A stretch of DNA of 64,000 bases from Microbacterium testaceum. Its GTDB lineage: Bacteria > Actinomycetota > Actinomycetes > Actinomycetales > Microbacteriaceae. The stretch is from NCBI RefSeq assembly GCF_003075375.1, contig NZ_QDFT01000008.1:19-64018 (forward strand), written 5' to 3'. The notes under the pieces were generated by a model. It had not been told where the DNA came from. It saw only the letters and a list, made by a program, of their open reading frames with translations, and searched no databases. Positions 1 to 10,701 of this stretch are shown in pieces (position 1 is the first letter of the stretch; each line of letters starts with the position of its first letter). The translations under genes and the position numbers were made by a program.

Positions 1-23
1 ACGCCTCGCCCGGAGCGAGGCGT
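1..23. terminator. hairpin at left edge, possible terminator of an upstream gene
   Basis: ACGCCTCG (1-8) and CGAGGCGT (16-23) form a perfect 8-bp stem with a 7-nt loop. The right arm overlaps the GTG at 22 used as the first start, so it could equally affect initiation of that gene. There is no T-run, and the upstream context is outside the window. Confidence 0.35.
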
Positions 24-864
24 GAGCGGACCCTACGACCGCGCGGATGACCCGGACGAGGTCACCCTGTGGGCGGGGCGCCTGCGCGCGTGGCCCACGC
101 CGCCATCCGCGGTCGATGACGTCGACGACGACACGGTGGTCTCGCGTTCCGTTGAGCCGGATGGCGACACGGTGCTGTCGCGTGGCGCTGACCCGGATGA
201 CGACACGGTGCTGTCGGCGGGGGAGTCCGCCGCGGCCGGCACGGTGCTGTCGCGTGCCGCTGAGCCGGATGACGACACGGTGCTGTCGGCGGGGGAGTCC
301 GCCGCGGCCGGCACGGTGCTGTCGCGTGCCGCTGAGCCGGATGACGACACGGTGCTGTCGGCGGGGGAGTCCGCCGCGGCCGACACGGTGCTGTCGCGTG
401 CCGTCGAGCTCGTAGAGGACGAAGAGGCGGATGCCGAGACGACCGCGCCCCGCCGCGCCGCTCCGGCCGCACCCGACGCCCAGCCCCTCGATGACGCACG
501 TATCGACGAGGCGACCCGCCCGCGACGCCGCATCGACGAGGGCGACGGCGGCGACACGGAGGCGGGCAGTCGACGTAGCCGCCGGCAGGCCGCTCAGCCC
601 GAGCCCGAGGTGGCCGCCCTGCCCGTGAACGCGGCGCGTCAGCCGCTCACTCCGGCCGCGCTCGCCCGCGAGACGTACGCGCCGCACCGGGATCACGCCG
701 TCCGCGTCTCGCGGTCGCCCGCCGCCCCCGTCCGCTCCGAGAGGGATGCGTCCGTCGTCCGTCCCCGACGCCGTCGGGGGGCCGCCCGGGTGGTGACTCT
801 CGTCGTCGTCGTGGCCGTGGTGGTCGCGGCGGCCGCGATCTGCCTGGCCCTGCTGCTCGGCTGA
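22..864 (+). CDS. repeat-rich Asp/Thr protein with C-terminal membrane anchor
   Basis: I do not recognise the family. The GTG at 22 is the first visible start, but the frame is open to the window edge, so the N-terminus may lie further upstream. Residues about 40-135 carry eight TV(L/V)S motifs, mostly preceded by acidic residues. Two full and one partial copy of a 72-bp tandem DNA repeat (196-267, 268-339, 340 to about 405) encode 24-residue units. A Pro/Arg-rich, disordered-looking stretch follows, then a basic patch (RRRRGAAR) and one hydrophobic segment at the extreme C-terminus, the pattern of a tail-anchored protein with the repeats in the cytoplasm. Acidic-Thr-hydrophobic repeats resemble Ser/Thr-kinase targets read by FHA domains, but that is inference. 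No SD sequence is obvious. Confidence 0.7.
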   Translation: MSGPYDRADDPDEVTLWAGRLRAWPTPPSAVDDVDDDTVVSRSVEPDGDTVLSRGADPDDDTVLSAGESAAAGTVLSRAAEPDDDTVLSAGESAAAGTVLSRAAEPDDDTVLSAGESAAADTVLSRAVELVEDEEADAETTAPRRAAPAAPDAQPLDDARIDEATRPRRRIDEGDGGDTEAGSRRSRRQAAQPEPEVAALPVNAARQPLTPAALARETYAPHRDHAVRVSRSPAAPVRSERDASVVRPRRRRGAARVVTLVVVVAVVVAAAAICLALLLG

Positions 865-1215
865 GCGACGGCATCCCGCGGGTGGAATCGACCGACCACG
901 GATTCGTTTGCCGCTCCCCCCGGAACCGCGTATCATTGACCGGGTGTGCGTTCACGCGCGCCGTGCGTCGTGCCTCCGGGCATGTCGACCGGATCAACGC
1001 TCGCACCATCTCAGGGACTGGCCTGCGAACAGGTCACCCCCACGGCATATCCGCCACAACCGCGTCCGATCATTCTGCCGCGCGGCGGATCACACGTGAG
1101 CCCGACACGTCACGAATCGCAAGATGAGCGGCGCGCCGGGGGAGACACGACCGCTGTCACCGTGCAGCACCCCGGACGGTTCCCCAGGATCCGCCCGGCC
1201 AATCAAGGAGAGAAC
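865..1215 (+). other. str-operon promoter and long 5' leader
   Basis: This 351-bp gap has no convincing gene. It holds the promoter at 908-936 and then a leader of about 270 nt before rpsL. The leader is GC-rich and could fold into several stems, for example around GCCGCGCGGCGG near 1078-1089. No known riboswitch motif was recognised. An autoregulatory S7/S12 site is possible but unproven. Confidence 0.5.
908..936 (+). promoter_or_regulatory. sigma-70-type promoter of the str operon
   Basis: TTGCCG (908-913) and TATCAT (931-936) are separated by exactly 17 bp, a good match to the housekeeping consensus. Transcription would start near 943 and read rpsL, rpsG and fusA. Confidence 0.7.
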
Positions 1216-1584
1216 GTGCCAACCATTCAGCAGTTGGTTCGCAAGGGCCGCTCGCCGAAGGTCTCGAAGACCAAGGCTCCCGCGCTGAAGTCGAACCCCC
1301 AGCAGGCCGGCGTGTGCACCCGCGTGTACACGACGACCCCCAAGAAGCCGAACTCGGCCATGCGCAAGGTCGCCCGCGTCAAGCTGCGCAACGGCACCGA
1401 GGTCACCGCGTACATCCCCGGTGAGGGCCACAACCTCCAGGAGCACTCGCTCGTGCTCGTCCGTGGTGGTCGTGTGAAGGACCTCCCCGGTGTCCGCTAC
1501 AAGATCGTCCGCGGTGCGCTCGACACCCAGGCTGTCAAGAACCGTAAGCAGGCGCGCAGCCGCTACGGCGCGAAGAAGGGCTGA
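1216..1584 (+). CDS. rpsL: 30S ribosomal protein S12
   Basis: S12 lies at the decoding centre of the small subunit and checks codon-anticodon pairing. The 122-residue product has the family's usual length. K43 and K88, where changes confer streptomycin resistance in other bacteria, are both wild type, and D89, the usual beta-methylthiolation site, is present. The GTG at 1216 is chosen because AAGGAG (1205-1210) sits 5 nt upstream and the protein starts with the family-typical [11 protein letters not shown]. The frame is open upstream to 946, but that stretch resembles leader rather than protein. It is the first gene of the str operon, 5 nt before rpsG. Confidence 0.97.
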   Translation: MPTIQQLVRKGRSPKVSKTKAPALKSNPQQAGVCTRVYTTTPKKPNSAMRKVARVKLRNGTEVTAYIPGEGHNLQEHSLVLVRGGRVKDLPGVRYKIVRGALDTQAVKNRKQARSRYGAKKG

Positions 1585-1589
1585 GAACC

Positions 1590-2060
1590 ATGCCTCGTAA
1601 GGGTCCCGCCCCGAAGCGTCCCGTCGTCAACGACCCGGTGTACGGCGCCCCCGTCGTCACCCAGCTGGTCAACAAGATCCTCGTCGACGGCAAGAAGTCC
1701 ATCGCCGAGTCGATCGTCTACGACGCACTCAAGGGTGTCGAGGCGAAGAACAGCCAGGACGCCGTCGCCACGCTCAAGAAGGCGCTCGACAACGTCCGTC
1801 CCACCCTCGAGGTCAAGAGCCGCCGCGTCGGTGGCTCGACCTACCAGGTTCCCGTCGAGGTCAAGCCGCACCGCGCCAACACGCTCGCGCTGCGCTGGCT
1901 CGTGAGCTACGCGAAGGGTCGTCGTGAGAAGACGATGACCGAGCGTCTGCAGAACGAGATCCTCGACGCCTCGAACGGCCTCGGTGCCGCGGTCAAGCGC
2001 CGCGAAGACACCCACAAGATGGCCGAGTCGAACCGCGCCTTCGCGCACTACCGCTGGTAA
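1590..2060 (+). CDS. rpsG: 30S ribosomal protein S7
   Basis: S7 is a primary 16S rRNA binder that nucleates assembly of the 30S head and contacts tRNA in the exit site. The 156-residue product matches the normal family length throughout, from [11 protein letters not shown] to the AFAHYRW end. It begins 5 nt after rpsL, so the two are almost certainly cotranscribed and translationally coupled. In Escherichia coli S7 represses str-operon translation; whether it does so here cannot be seen. A strong hairpin follows before fusA. Confidence 0.97.
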   Translation: MPRKGPAPKRPVVNDPVYGAPVVTQLVNKILVDGKKSIAESIVYDALKGVEAKNSQDAVATLKKALDNVRPTLEVKSRRVGGSTYQVPVEVKPHRANTLALRWLVSYAKGRREKTMTERLQNEILDASNGLGAAVKRREDTHKMAESNRAFAHYRW

Positions 2061-2066
2061 AACCCG

Positions 2067-2105
2067 CGGAGGGTCCGTGATCGAACCCCGGTCACGGACC
2101 CTCCG
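2067..2105 (+). terminator. 14-bp hairpin between rpsG and fusA
   Basis: CGGAGGGTCCGTGA (2067-2080) pairs perfectly with 2092-2105 around an 11-nt loop. There is no T-run after the stem, so it is more likely an attenuator, processing site or mRNA-stabilising element than a full terminator. Confidence 0.55.
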
Positions 2106-2147
2106 ATGGGCCCGGCATCAACCTCCCAACAGGTAAGGAAGACACCC

Positions 2148-4262
2148 GTGGCACAAGACGTGCTCACCGACCTCCACAAGGTCCGCAACATCGGCATCAT
2201 GGCGCACATCGATGCCGGCAAGACGACGACGACCGAGCGCATCCTGTTCTACACGGGCGTCAACCACAAGATCGGTGAGACGCACGATGGTGCGGCGACC
2301 ACCGACTGGATGGAGCAGGAGCAGGAGCGTGGCATCACGATCACCTCCGCCGCCGTCACCTGCTTCTGGGACAAGAACCAGATCAACATCATCGACACCC
2401 CCGGCCACGTCGACTTCACGGTCGAGGTCGAGCGCTCGCTCCGCGTGCTCGACGGTGCCGTCGCCGTCTTCGACGGTAAAGAGGGTGTCGAGCCCCAGTC
2501 CGAGACCGTCTGGCGTCAGGCCGACAAGTACGACGTCCCCCGCATCTGCTTCGTCAACAAGATGGACAAGCTGGGCGCCGACTTCTACTTCACCGTCGAC
2601 ACCATCGTCAACCGCCTCAAGGCGAAGCCGCTGGTCATCCAGCTCCCCATCGGCGCCGAGAACGACTTCGTCGGCGTGATCGACCTGGTCGAGATGCGCG
2701 CGCTGGTGTGGCCCGGCGACGCCAAGGGTGACGTGACCATGGGTGCGAAGTACGAGATCCAGGAGATCCCGGCCGACCTCGCCGACAAGGCCGCCGAGTA
2801 CCGTCAGCAGCTGCTCGAGACCGTCGCCGAGTCCGACGACGCCCTGCTCGAGAAGTTCTTCGGCGGTGAGGAGCTCACGGTCGCCGAGATCAAGGGCGCC
2901 ATCCGCAAGATGACGATCAACTCCGAGCTCTACCCCGTGCTCTGCGGTTCGGCGTTCAAGAACCGCGGCGTGCAGCCCATGCTCGACGCGGTCGTGGACT
3001 ACCTCCCCTCGCCCCTGGACGTCCCCGCCATCGAGGCGAAGGACCCCAAGAACGAAGAGATCGTCATCGAGCGCCACGCCGACCGTGAAGAGCCCTTCGC
3101 GGCCCTCGCGTTCAAGATCGTGACGCACCCCTTCTTCGGTCGTCTGACCTACATCCGCGTCTACTCGGGTCACCTCGACTCGGGTGCGCAGATCGTCAAC
3201 GCGACGAAGGGCAAGAAGGAGCGCATCGGAAAGATCTTCCAGATGCACGCCAACAAGGAGATGCCGGTCGACTCCGTCACCGCGGGTCACATCTACGCCG
3301 TCATCGGTCTGAAGGACACGACCACGGGTGACACCCTGTGCGACCCGGCCAACCAGGTCGTGCTCGAGTCGATGACCTTCCCCGAGCCGGTCATCGAGGT
3401 CGCCATCGAGCCCAAGACCAAGGCCGACCAGGAGAAGCTGGGTGTCGCCATCCAGAAGCTCGCCGAAGAAGACCCCACGTTCCGCGTCGAGCAGAACGCC
3501 GAGACCGGTCAGACGGTCATCAAGGGCATGGGCGAGCTGCACCTCGACATCCTCGTGGACCGCATGAAGCGCGAGTTCAAGGTCGAGGCCAACGTCGGAA
3601 AGCCGCAGGTGGCGTACCGCGAGACCATCCGCAAGTCGGTCGAGCGTCACGACTACACCCACAAGAAGCAGACCGGTGGTTCGGGCCAGTTCGCGAAGAT
3701 CCAGTTCGCGATCGAGCCCCTCGAGGTCACGGCCGACAAGACCTACGAGTTCGAGAACAAGGTCACCGGTGGTCGTATCCCGCGCGAGTACATCTCGCCG
3801 ACCGACCAGGGCTTCCAGGACGCCATGAACGTCGGCGTGCTCGCCGGCTACCCCATGGTGGGTGTCAAGGCGATCCTGCTCGACGGTGCATCGCACGACG
3901 TCGACTCCTCCGAGATGGCGTTCAAGATCGCCGGATCGATGGGCTTCAAAGAGGCTGTCCGCAAGGCCAACCCCACCATCCTCGAGCCGATCATGGCCGT
4001 CGAGGTGCGTACGCCCGAGGAGTACATGGGCGACGTCATCGGCGACCTCAACTCGCGTCGTGGCCAGATCCAGTCGATGGAGGACGCCGCCGGCGTCAAG
4101 GTCGTCCGCGCCAACGTGCCGCTGTCCGAGATGTTCGGCTACATCGGCGACCTGCGCTCGAAGACCTCGGGCCGCGCCGTCTACTCGATGGAGTTCGACA
4201 GCTACGCCGATGTCCCGAAGGCCGTGGCCGACGAGATCATCCAGAAGAACAAGGGCGAGTAA
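2148..4262 (+). CDS. fusA: elongation factor G
   Basis: EF-G is the GTPase that drives translocation of tRNA and mRNA after peptide-bond formation and helps recycle ribosomes. The 704-residue protein shows the P-loop AHIDAGKTT near residue 20, switch II DTPGH, and NKMD for guanine recognition, followed by domains II to V with the usual spacing. The GTG at 2148 follows the SD-like AGGTAAGGAAG; the longer open frame from 2106 crosses the upstream hairpin and lacks family similarity. Third gene of the str operon; a second hairpin separates it from tuf. Confidence 0.97.
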   Translation: MAQDVLTDLHKVRNIGIMAHIDAGKTTTTERILFYTGVNHKIGETHDGAATTDWMEQEQERGITITSAAVTCFWDKNQINIIDTPGHVDFTVEVERSLRVLDGAVAVFDGKEGVEPQSETVWRQADKYDVPRICFVNKMDKLGADFYFTVDTIVNRLKAKPLVIQLPIGAENDFVGVIDLVEMRALVWPGDAKGDVTMGAKYEIQEIPADLADKAAEYRQQLLETVAESDDALLEKFFGGEELTVAEIKGAIRKMTINSELYPVLCGSAFKNRGVQPMLDAVVDYLPSPLDVPAIEAKDPKNEEIVIERHADREEPFAALAFKIVTHPFFGRLTYIRVYSGHLDSGAQIVNATKGKKERIGKIFQMHANKEMPVDSVTAGHIYAVIGLKDTTTGDTLCDPANQVVLESMTFPEPVIEVAIEPKTKADQEKLGVAIQKLAEEDPTFRVEQNAETGQTVIKGMGELHLDILVDRMKREFKVEANVGKPQVAYRETIRKSVERHDYTHKKQTGGSGQFAKIQFAIEPLEVTADKTYEFENKVTGGRIPREYISPTDQGFQDAMNVGVLAGYPMVGVKAILLDGASHDVDSSEMAFKIAGSMGFKEAVRKANPTILEPIMAVEVRTPEEYMGDVIGDLNSRRGQIQSMEDAAGVKVVRANVPLSEMFGYIGDLRSKTSGRAVYSMEFDSYADVPKAVADEIIQKNKGE

Positions 4263-4273
4263 AACCGCTCTGA

Positions 4274-4315
4274 TGGATGCCGGGAGCGCGGCTCCGGTCG
4301 GGTTCCCGGCATCCA
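4274..4315 (+). terminator. 12-bp hairpin between fusA and tuf
   Basis: TGGATGCCGGGA (4274-4285) pairs perfectly with TCCCGGCATCCA (4304-4315), loop 18 nt. No T-run follows. A weak -10-like TAGTAA at 4338-4343 lies downstream, so tuf may also have its own start site. The stem carries the recurrent word GGATGCC. Confidence 0.5.
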
Positions 4316-4420
4316 CTCAAACTGAACACCGACTCTCTAGTAACCTGAGAACCATCCCCGCGGAGAACCGGTCGCAATCCAGCGCCCGCGATCCGCATCT
4401 ACCGTCCTGAGGAGGACCCA

Positions 4421-5614
4421 GTGGCTAAGGCCAAGTTCGAGCGGACCAAGCCGCACGTGAACATCGGAACGATCGGTCACGTCGACCACGGCAAGACCAC
4501 GCTCACCGCTGCCATCTCGAAGGTGCTCGCCGACAAGTTCCCGTCGGCCACCAACGTTCAGCGTGACTTCGCGTCGATCGACTCCGCGCCCGAAGAGCGT
4601 CAGCGCGGCATCACGATCAACATCTCGCACGTCGAGTACGAGACCCCCAAGCGTCACTACGCTCACGTCGACGCCCCCGGTCACGCCGACTACATCAAGA
4701 ACATGATCACCGGTGCCGCTCAGATGGACGGCGCGATCCTCGTGGTCGCCGCCACCGACGGTCCGATGGCTCAGACCCGTGAGCACGTTCTGCTCGCCAA
4801 GCAGGTCGGCGTGCCCTACCTGCTCGTCGCGCTGAACAAGAGCGACATGGTCGACGACGAGGAGATCCTGGAGCTCGTCGAGCTCGAGGTCCGCGAGCTG
4901 CTCTCGTCGCAGGACTTCGACGGCGACAACGCCCCCGTCGTGCGCGTCTCGGGCCTGAAGGCTCTCGAGGGTGACGAGCAGTGGGTCAACTCGATCGTCG
5001 AGCTGATGGAGGCCGTCGACTCCTCCATCCCCGACCCGGTGCGTGACAAGGACAAGCCGTTCCTCATGCCCATCGAGGATGTCTTCACCATCACCGGTCG
5101 TGGAACGGTCGTCACGGGTCGCGCCGAGCGCGGCACCCTCGCGATCAACTCCGAGGTCGAGATCGTCGGCATCCGCCCGACGCAGAAGACCACGGTCACG
5201 GGTATCGAGATGTTCCACAAGCAGCTCGACGAGGCCTGGGCCGGCGAGAACTGTGGTCTGCTCCTGCGCGGCACCAAGCGTGACGACGTCGAGCGCGGCC
5301 AGGTCGTCGTGAAGCCCGGTTCGGTCACCCCGCACACCAACTTCGAGGGCACGGCGTACATCCTGTCCAAGGAAGAGGGCGGCCGTCACAACCCGTTCTT
5401 CACGAACTACCGCCCGCAGTTCTACTTCCGCACCACGGACGTGACCGGCGTCATCACGCTGCCCGAGGGCACCGAGATGGTCATGCCCGGTGACACCACC
5501 GAGATGTCGGTCGAGCTCATCCAGCCGATCGCCATGGAAGAGGGCCTCGGCTACGCGATCCGTGAGGGTGGCCGCACCGTCGGTGCCGGTACCGTCACCA
5601 AGATCATCAAGTAA
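4421..5614 (+). CDS. tuf: elongation factor Tu
   Basis: EF-Tu delivers aminoacyl-tRNA to the ribosomal A site in a GTP-dependent step. The 397-residue product has the P-loop GHVDHGKTT near residue 20, switch II as DAPGH (Ala where many bacteria have Cys), and NKSD as the guanine-specificity motif, followed by both beta-barrel domains. The GTG at 4421 is supported by TGAGGAGGA 6-10 nt upstream. It is the last gene of the str operon and the only tuf copy in the window. A textbook terminator follows. Confidence 0.97.
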   Translation: MAKAKFERTKPHVNIGTIGHVDHGKTTLTAAISKVLADKFPSATNVQRDFASIDSAPEERQRGITINISHVEYETPKRHYAHVDAPGHADYIKNMITGAAQMDGAILVVAATDGPMAQTREHVLLAKQVGVPYLLVALNKSDMVDDEEILELVELEVRELLSSQDFDGDNAPVVRVSGLKALEGDEQWVNSIVELMEAVDSSIPDPVRDKDKPFLMPIEDVFTITGRGTVVTGRAERGTLAINSEVEIVGIRPTQKTTVTGIEMFHKQLDEAWAGENCGLLLRGTKRDDVERGQVVVKPGSVTPHTNFEGTAYILSKEEGGRHNPFFTNYRPQFYFRTTDVTGVITLPEGTEMVMPGDTTEMSVELIQPIAMEEGLGYAIREGGRTVGAGTVTKIIK

Positions 5615-5638
5615 GTCCTTCCAGACTTCACTCGGCAC

Positions 5639-5668
5639 AGGCCGGGCCTTCGGGCCCGGCCTTTGTCG
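5639..5668 (+). terminator. rho-independent terminator of tuf
   Basis: AGGCCGGGCC (5639-5648) pairs perfectly with GGCCCGGCCT (5653-5662) around a TTCG tetraloop, followed by TTGTCGTT. It closes the str operon. Confidence 0.85.
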
Positions 5669-5772
5669 TTCCCCCGCACGGAGAGGTGGGGGTTCCGTCG
5701 GGGGTGTGCTCCGGTCCAGAATGACGAAGCGGTCGTCAATCGGGTCGAGCCGCTTCACCGAGAGAGGCGCAC

Positions 5773-5991
5773 ATGAGCGGCGTGGACGACATCATCGCGA
5801 AGGGCAAGAAGCTCCTCGACGAGAATCGCGACAAGATCGAAGAGGCGCTGAAGAGCGAGAAGGCCGAAGAGGTCAGCGACAAGGTGCTCGACGGAGCGGC
5901 CGACGCCATCAAGAAGGTGGTTCCCGCGGAGCATCACGCCAAGATCGACGAGGTTCGCGCGAACGTCGACAAGAACATCGGCAACGTCTGA
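5773..5991 (+). CDS. MT0933/Rv0909-like antitoxin-family small protein
   Basis: The 72-residue, highly charged helical protein ([24 protein letters not shown] at the start) resembles the actinobacterial family named after Rv0909/MT0933, classed as putative type II antitoxins. No toxin gene is adjacent: tuf lies upstream and the S10 leader downstream. That makes an orphan antitoxin or an unrelated small helical protein equally possible. The ATG at 5773 has GAGAGG upstream. Expression is independent of tuf, whose terminator lies about 100 nt upstream. The family assignment is from memory of the sequence pattern. Confidence 0.75.
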   Translation: MSGVDDIIAKGKKLLDENRDKIEEALKSEKAEEVSDKVLDGAADAIKKVVPAEHHAKIDEVRANVDKNIGNV

Positions 5992-6008
5992 CGCGTCGAT
6001 TCCGATCG

Positions 6009-6039
6009 GATGCCGTTCCCGCCGGGCGGGGACGGCATC
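6009..6039 (+). terminator. hairpin after the MT0933-like gene
   Basis: GATGCCGTTCCCG (6009-6021) pairs with CGGGGACGGCATC (6027-6039) with one G-T wobble. It lies 18 nt after the stop codon, and only a weak T content follows. It is a probable terminator separating this gene from the S10 promoter. Confidence 0.5.
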
Positions 6040-6090
6040 GTCGCGTCGGGCGTGCAGGCTGAGCATCAGCCGAGCGCGACACGCCCGGGT

Positions 6091-6119
6091 TTGCGCCATC
6101 CCCGAGCGCTCCGTAGACT
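6091..6119 (+). promoter_or_regulatory. promoter of the S10 operon
   Basis: TTGCGC (6091-6096) and TAGACT (6114-6119) are spaced by 17 bp. The -10 type TAGACT recurs at other genes in this window. Transcription would start near 6126. Confidence 0.7.
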
Positions 6120-6427
6120 AATGCAGTTCCACATTCCGGTGCGCGCTCGGCGTGCGCCAGGATCACTGCCAGGGCAGTGCACAGGCGGCGCGCGAGCGCA
6201 GGGTCCTGGGCCGCGGGCAGCAGAACATCACACCGAACCCCACATCCTTCACGGGATTCGCACGCGTGCGTGCGCGGGGCGGGCCGGAGGCCATGGCATC
6301 CGGTTTGACAGCTGAACAGCGGTGCAGCATCTCTCGCGTGAGCGAGGGGAAGTGCCAGGGTGCGTCAGCACCACCGTGCGTCCAATGCCCCAGGTCGGGT
6401 AAGACGCTGAAAGAGAGAGAGCAGACA

Positions 6428-6736
6428 ATGGCGGGACAGAAGATCCGCATTCGCCTGAAGTCGTACGACCACGCCGGACTGGACTCGTCGGCGCGCAAGA
6501 TCGTCGACACCGTGACCCGTGCCGGCGCCACCGTGGTGGGCCCGGTTCCCCTTCCGACCGAGAAGAACGTCGTGTGCGTCATCCGGTCGCCCCACAAGTA
6601 CAAGGACAGCCGCGAGCACTTCGAGATGCGCACCCACAAGCGCCTCATCGACATCATCGACCCGACGCCCAAGGCCGTCGACTCGCTGATGCGTCTCGAC
6701 CTCCCGGCCGATGTCAACATCGAGATCAAGCTCTGA
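6428..6736 (+). CDS. rpsJ: 30S ribosomal protein S10 (NusE)
   Basis: S10 is part of the 30S head and also acts as NusE, linking ribosomes to RNA polymerase through NusG and NusB. The 102-residue protein starts [15 protein letters not shown], the family-standard N-terminus, and has the normal length. The ATG at 6428 is preceded by a purine-rich AAAGAGAGAGAG; the longer open frame from 6152 is leader sequence. First gene of the S10 operon, 8 nt before rplC. Confidence 0.97.
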   Translation: MAGQKIRIRLKSYDHAGLDSSARKIVDTVTRAGATVVGPVPLPTEKNVVCVIRSPHKYKDSREHFEMRTHKRLIDIIDPTPKAVDSLMRLDLPADVNIEIKL

Positions 6737-6744
6737 GGTTCGAC

Positions 6745-7404
6745 ATGGCTGACATCAACTCCAAGATCTCCAAGGGCCTCCTCGGCACCAAGCTCGGCAT
6801 GACCCAGGTGTGGGACGAGAACGGCAAGCTCGTTCCCGTCACCGTCATCGAGGTCGCCCCGAACGTCGTGACCCAGCTGCGCTCGCTCGAGAAGGACGGC
6901 TACAACGCCGTTCAGATCGGCTACGGCCAGATCGACCCCCGCAAGGTGAACAAGCCCCTCACGGCTCACTTCGACGCCGCCGGTGTCACCCCGCGCCGCC
7001 ACCTCACCGAGGTGCGGACCGCGGATGCCGCCGACTACGCCCTGGGCCAGGAGCTCACCGTGGACGGTCTGTTCGAGGCCGGCCAGCTCGTCGACGTCGT
7101 CGGCACCAGCAAGGGCAAGGGCACCGCCGGTGTCATGAAGCGTCACAACTTCAAGGGTGTCTCCGCTTCGCACGGTGCGCACCGCAACCACCGCAAGCCC
7201 GGTTCGATCGGCGCCTCGTCGACCCCGAGCCGCGTCTTCAAGGGCATGCGCATGGCCGGCCGTATGGGTGGCGAGCGCGTGACCGTCCTCAACCTCACGG
7301 TGCACGCCGTCGACGCCGAGAAGGGTCTGATGCTCGTCAAGGGCGCCGTCCCCGGTGCTCGTGGCCGCATCGTCTACGTCCGCAACGCAGTGAAGGGTGC
7401 CTGA
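6745..7404 (+). CDS. rplC: 50S ribosomal protein L3
   Basis: L3 is an early 23S rRNA binder whose long loop reaches towards the peptidyl-transferase centre. The 219-residue protein has the family start ([13 protein letters not shown]) and the conserved central loop around [15 protein letters not shown]. The ATG at 6745 lies 8 nt after rpsJ with a weak GAGG. Only 2 nt separate its stop from rplD. Confidence 0.97.
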   Translation: MADINSKISKGLLGTKLGMTQVWDENGKLVPVTVIEVAPNVVTQLRSLEKDGYNAVQIGYGQIDPRKVNKPLTAHFDAAGVTPRRHLTEVRTADAADYALGQELTVDGLFEAGQLVDVVGTSKGKGTAGVMKRHNFKGVSASHGAHRNHRKPGSIGASSTPSRVFKGMRMAGRMGGERVTVLNLTVHAVDAEKGLMLVKGAVPGARGRIVYVRNAVKGA

Positions 7405-7406
7405 TC

Positions 7407-8069
7407 ATGGCTGACTCGACTCTCGCGCTCGACGTCGTGAAGGCCGACGGCAACAAGGCCGGCTCTGTCGAGCTGCCCGCCGCGCTCTTCGACGTCAAGA
7501 CGAACATCCCCCTCATCCACCAGGTCGTCGTGGCGCAGCGCGCCGCGGCACGCCAGGGAACGCACTCGACCAAGCGTCGTGGCGAGGTCTCGGGTGCCGG
7601 CCGCAAGCCCTTCAAGCAGAAGGGCACGGGTAACGCCCGTCAGGGCTCGATCCGCGCGCCGCACATGACCGGTGGTGGCATCGTCCACGGCCCGAAGCCC
7701 CGTGACTACGGCCAGCGCACCCCCAAGAAGATGATCGCCGCCGCCCTTCTGGGTGCGCTGAGCGACCGCGCTCGGGGTCAGCGTCTGCACGTCGTCGACA
7801 GCTTCGGCATCGAGGGCGCGCCCTCGACCAAGGCCGCCGCGACCGTGCTCAACGCCCTCGGCGCCGTCAAGAACGTCCTCGTGGTCATCGACCGCGACGA
7901 CGAGCTGACCGTCAAGAGCGTGCGCAACCTCGCGTACGTCCACGTGCTGACCTTCGGTCAGCTGAACGCCTACGACGTGCTCGTCTCCGACGACATCGTC
8001 TTCACCAAGGCCGCCTACGACGCGTTCGTCTCGTCGAAGTCCGGCGCCACCGAGGAGGTCTCGGCATGA
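7407..8069 (+). CDS. rplD: 50S ribosomal protein L4
   Basis: L4 binds 23S rRNA and lines the polypeptide exit tunnel with an extended loop; in some bacteria it represses its own operon. The 220-residue protein shows the basic loop motif around [17 protein letters not shown] near residues 65-85 and the usual globular C-terminal part. The start at 7407 is 2 nt after the rplC stop. Its stop overlaps rplW by 4 nt (ATGA), a sign of translational coupling. Confidence 0.97.
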   Translation: MADSTLALDVVKADGNKAGSVELPAALFDVKTNIPLIHQVVVAQRAAARQGTHSTKRRGEVSGAGRKPFKQKGTGNARQGSIRAPHMTGGGIVHGPKPRDYGQRTPKKMIAAALLGALSDRARGQRLHVVDSFGIEGAPSTKAAATVLNALGAVKNVLVVIDRDDELTVKSVRNLAYVHVLTFGQLNAYDVLVSDDIVFTKAAYDAFVSSKSGATEEVSA

Positions 8070-8365
8070 CCGCCGTCAACAAGGACCCGCGCGACATCAT
8101 CCTGAAGCCGGTCGTCTCCGAGAAGAGCTACTCGCTCATCGACGAGGGCAAGTACACCTTCCTGGTGGACCCCCGCGCGTCGAAGACCGAGATCAAGCTC
8201 GCGATCGAGAAGATCTTCAGCGTCAAGGTGGCCTCGGTCAACACGATCAACCGCGTGGGCAAGGCCCGTCGCACCCGCTTCGGCATCGGCAAGCGCAAGG
8301 ACACCAAGCGCGCCATCGTCTCGCTGAAGTCGGGCACCATCGACATCTTCACGTCTGTCGGCTGA
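8066..8365 (+). CDS. rplW: 50S ribosomal protein L23
   Basis: L23 sits at the exit of the tunnel and is the docking site for trigger factor and signal recognition particle. The 99-residue protein has the conserved [13 protein letters not shown] start and the basic segment [20 protein letters not shown]. The ATG at 8066 overlaps the rplD stop as ATGA. A 24-nt gap with AGAGGA leads to rplB. Confidence 0.97.
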   Translation: MTAVNKDPRDIILKPVVSEKSYSLIDEGKYTFLVDPRASKTEIKLAIEKIFSVKVASVNTINRVGKARRTRFGIGKRKDTKRAIVSLKSGTIDIFTSVG

Positions 8366-8389
8366 CGGTCGGGATAGAGGACAAGAACA

Positions 8390-9229
<840 letters not shown>

Positions 9230-9241
9230 GAGTAGAGGAAG

Positions 9242-9523
9242 ATGCCTCGCAGCCTTAAGAAGGGCCCCTTCGTCGACGAGCACCTGCTTCGCAAGGTCGT
9301 CTCGCAGAACGAAGCCGGTTCCAAGAACGTCATCAAGACCTGGTCGCGCCGTTCGATGATCATCCCCGCCATGCTGGGACACACCATCGCCGTGCACGAC
9401 GGTCGCAAGCACATCCCCGTGTTCGTGACCGAGACCATGGTCGGCCACAAGCTGGGCGAGTTCTCGCCCACCCGCACCTTCCGCGGCCACGTGAAGGACG
9501 ACAAGAAGGGCCGTCGCCGCTAA
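9242..9523 (+). CDS. rpsS: 30S ribosomal protein S19
   Basis: S19 forms part of the 30S head with S13 and contacts the A-site tRNA and the bridge to the large subunit. The 93-residue protein has the invariant start [14 protein letters not shown] and ends in the basic KDDKKGRRR. It follows rplB by 12 nt with a purine-rich TAGAGGAAG before the ATG. Normal length, nothing unusual. Confidence 0.97.
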   Translation: MPRSLKKGPFVDEHLLRKVVSQNEAGSKNVIKTWSRRSMIIPAMLGHTIAVHDGRKHIPVFVTETMVGHKLGEFSPTRTFRGHVKDDKKGRRR

Positions 9524-9545
9524 GGCGACCGAGGAGGAGAGAGAA

Positions 9546-9944
9546 ATGGTGGAGTCCATCGCACGTGTGCGACACATCCGCGTGACCCCTCAGAAGGCTC
9601 GTCGCGTCGTCGCGCTCATCAAGGGCAAGCAGGCCGAAGAGGCCCTCGCGATCCTGAAGTTCGCACCCCAGGGTGCGAGCGAGCCGATCTACAAGCTCGT
9701 CGCCTCGGCTATCGCGAACGCTCGCGTCACGGCCGACAAGACGAACGAATACCTGGATGACGCCGACCTGTACGTGAAGAACGCGTACGTCGACGAGGGC
9801 ACGACGCTGAAGCGTTTCCAGCCCCGCGCTCAGGGTCGCGCCTTCCAGATCAAGAAGCGCACGAGCCACATCACGGTCGTGCTCGCGACGCCCGAGACCG
9901 CCGAGGCGGCCCCGGCTCGCGCCAACAAGAAGGCGAGCAAGTAA
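9546..9944 (+). CDS. rplV: 50S ribosomal protein L22
   Basis: L22 contributes a beta-hairpin to the exit tunnel, the site where some macrolide-resistance changes arise. The 132-residue protein shows [22 protein letters not shown] at the start and the loop region around [22 protein letters not shown]. The C-terminus is Ala/Lys-rich. GAGGAGG precedes the ATG at 9546. Its stop codon shares one base with the rpsC start (TAATG). Confidence 0.97.
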   Translation: MVESIARVRHIRVTPQKARRVVALIKGKQAEEALAILKFAPQGASEPIYKLVASAIANARVTADKTNEYLDDADLYVKNAYVDEGTTLKRFQPRAQGRAFQIKKRTSHITVVLATPETAEAAPARANKKASK

Positions 9945-10701
9945 TGGGACAGAAGGTCAACCCGTACGGCTTCCGCCTCGGCATCACCACCGACCACGTG
10001 TCGCGGTGGTTCTCGGACTCGACGAAGCCCGGTCAGCGTTACGCCGACTACCTCGCCGAGGACATCAAGATCCGTCGCCTGCTGACCACGTCGCTCGACC
10101 GCGCCGGTGTCAGCAACATCGAGATCGAGCGCACGCGTGACCGCGTCCGCGTCGACATCCACACCGCCCGCCCGGGCATCGTGATCGGTCGCCGCGGCGC
10201 CGAGGCCGAGCGCATCCGCGCCGACCTCGAGAAGCTCACCGGCAAGCAGATCCAGCTGAACATCCTCGAGGTCAAGAACCCCGAGGCCGACGCTCAGCTG
10301 GTCGCGCAGGGTGTCGCCGAGCAGCTGTCCGCTCGTGTGGCGTTCCGCCGCGCGATGCGCAAGGGTCTGCAGGGCGCGCAGCGCGCCGGCGCCAAGGGTG
10401 TCCGCATCCAGGTGTCCGGTCGTCTCGGCGGCGCCGAGATGAGCCGCTCCGAGTTCTACCGCGAAGGCCGTGTGCCCCTGCACACCCTCCGCGCGAACAT
10501 CGACTACGGCTTCTACGAGGCCAAGACGACCTTCGGCCGCATCGGCGTGAAGGTCTGGATCTACAAGGGCGACCTCACCAACAAGGAGCTCGCCCGCGAG
10601 CAGGCCAACGCGCCCAAGTCGCGCGGTCGTGACGACCGCGGTGGCGACCGTCGTCGTGGCCCGCGCAACGAGGCCCCCGTGGCAGAAGGAGCGTCGGCGT
10701 A

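Larger units (their letters stand above)
5992..6427 (+). other. S10-operon upstream region and about 300-nt leader
   Basis: The 436-bp gap contains a terminator-like hairpin, the promoter at 6091-6119, and a GC-rich leader of about 300 nt running to rpsJ. No reading frame in it looks coding. In enterobacteria the S10 leader mediates L4 autoregulation; leader length and position are similar here, but I see no conserved motif that proves it. Confidence 0.5.

Noticed and set aside
196..405. 72-bp direct repeats as a possible CRISPR array
   Set aside because: The repeats are contiguous with no spacers, in frame, and encode a protein repeat.
2118..4316. 732-residue open frame on the minus strand opposite fusA
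   Set aside because: It is exactly antisense to a certain EF-G gene, and its Asp/Val/Leu-rich composition is what reverse-reading of high-GC codons gives.
6304..6332. TTGACA in the S10 leader as a second promoter
   Set aside because: The hexamer is a perfect -35, but the sequence 17 bp downstream (CATCTC) is a poor -10.
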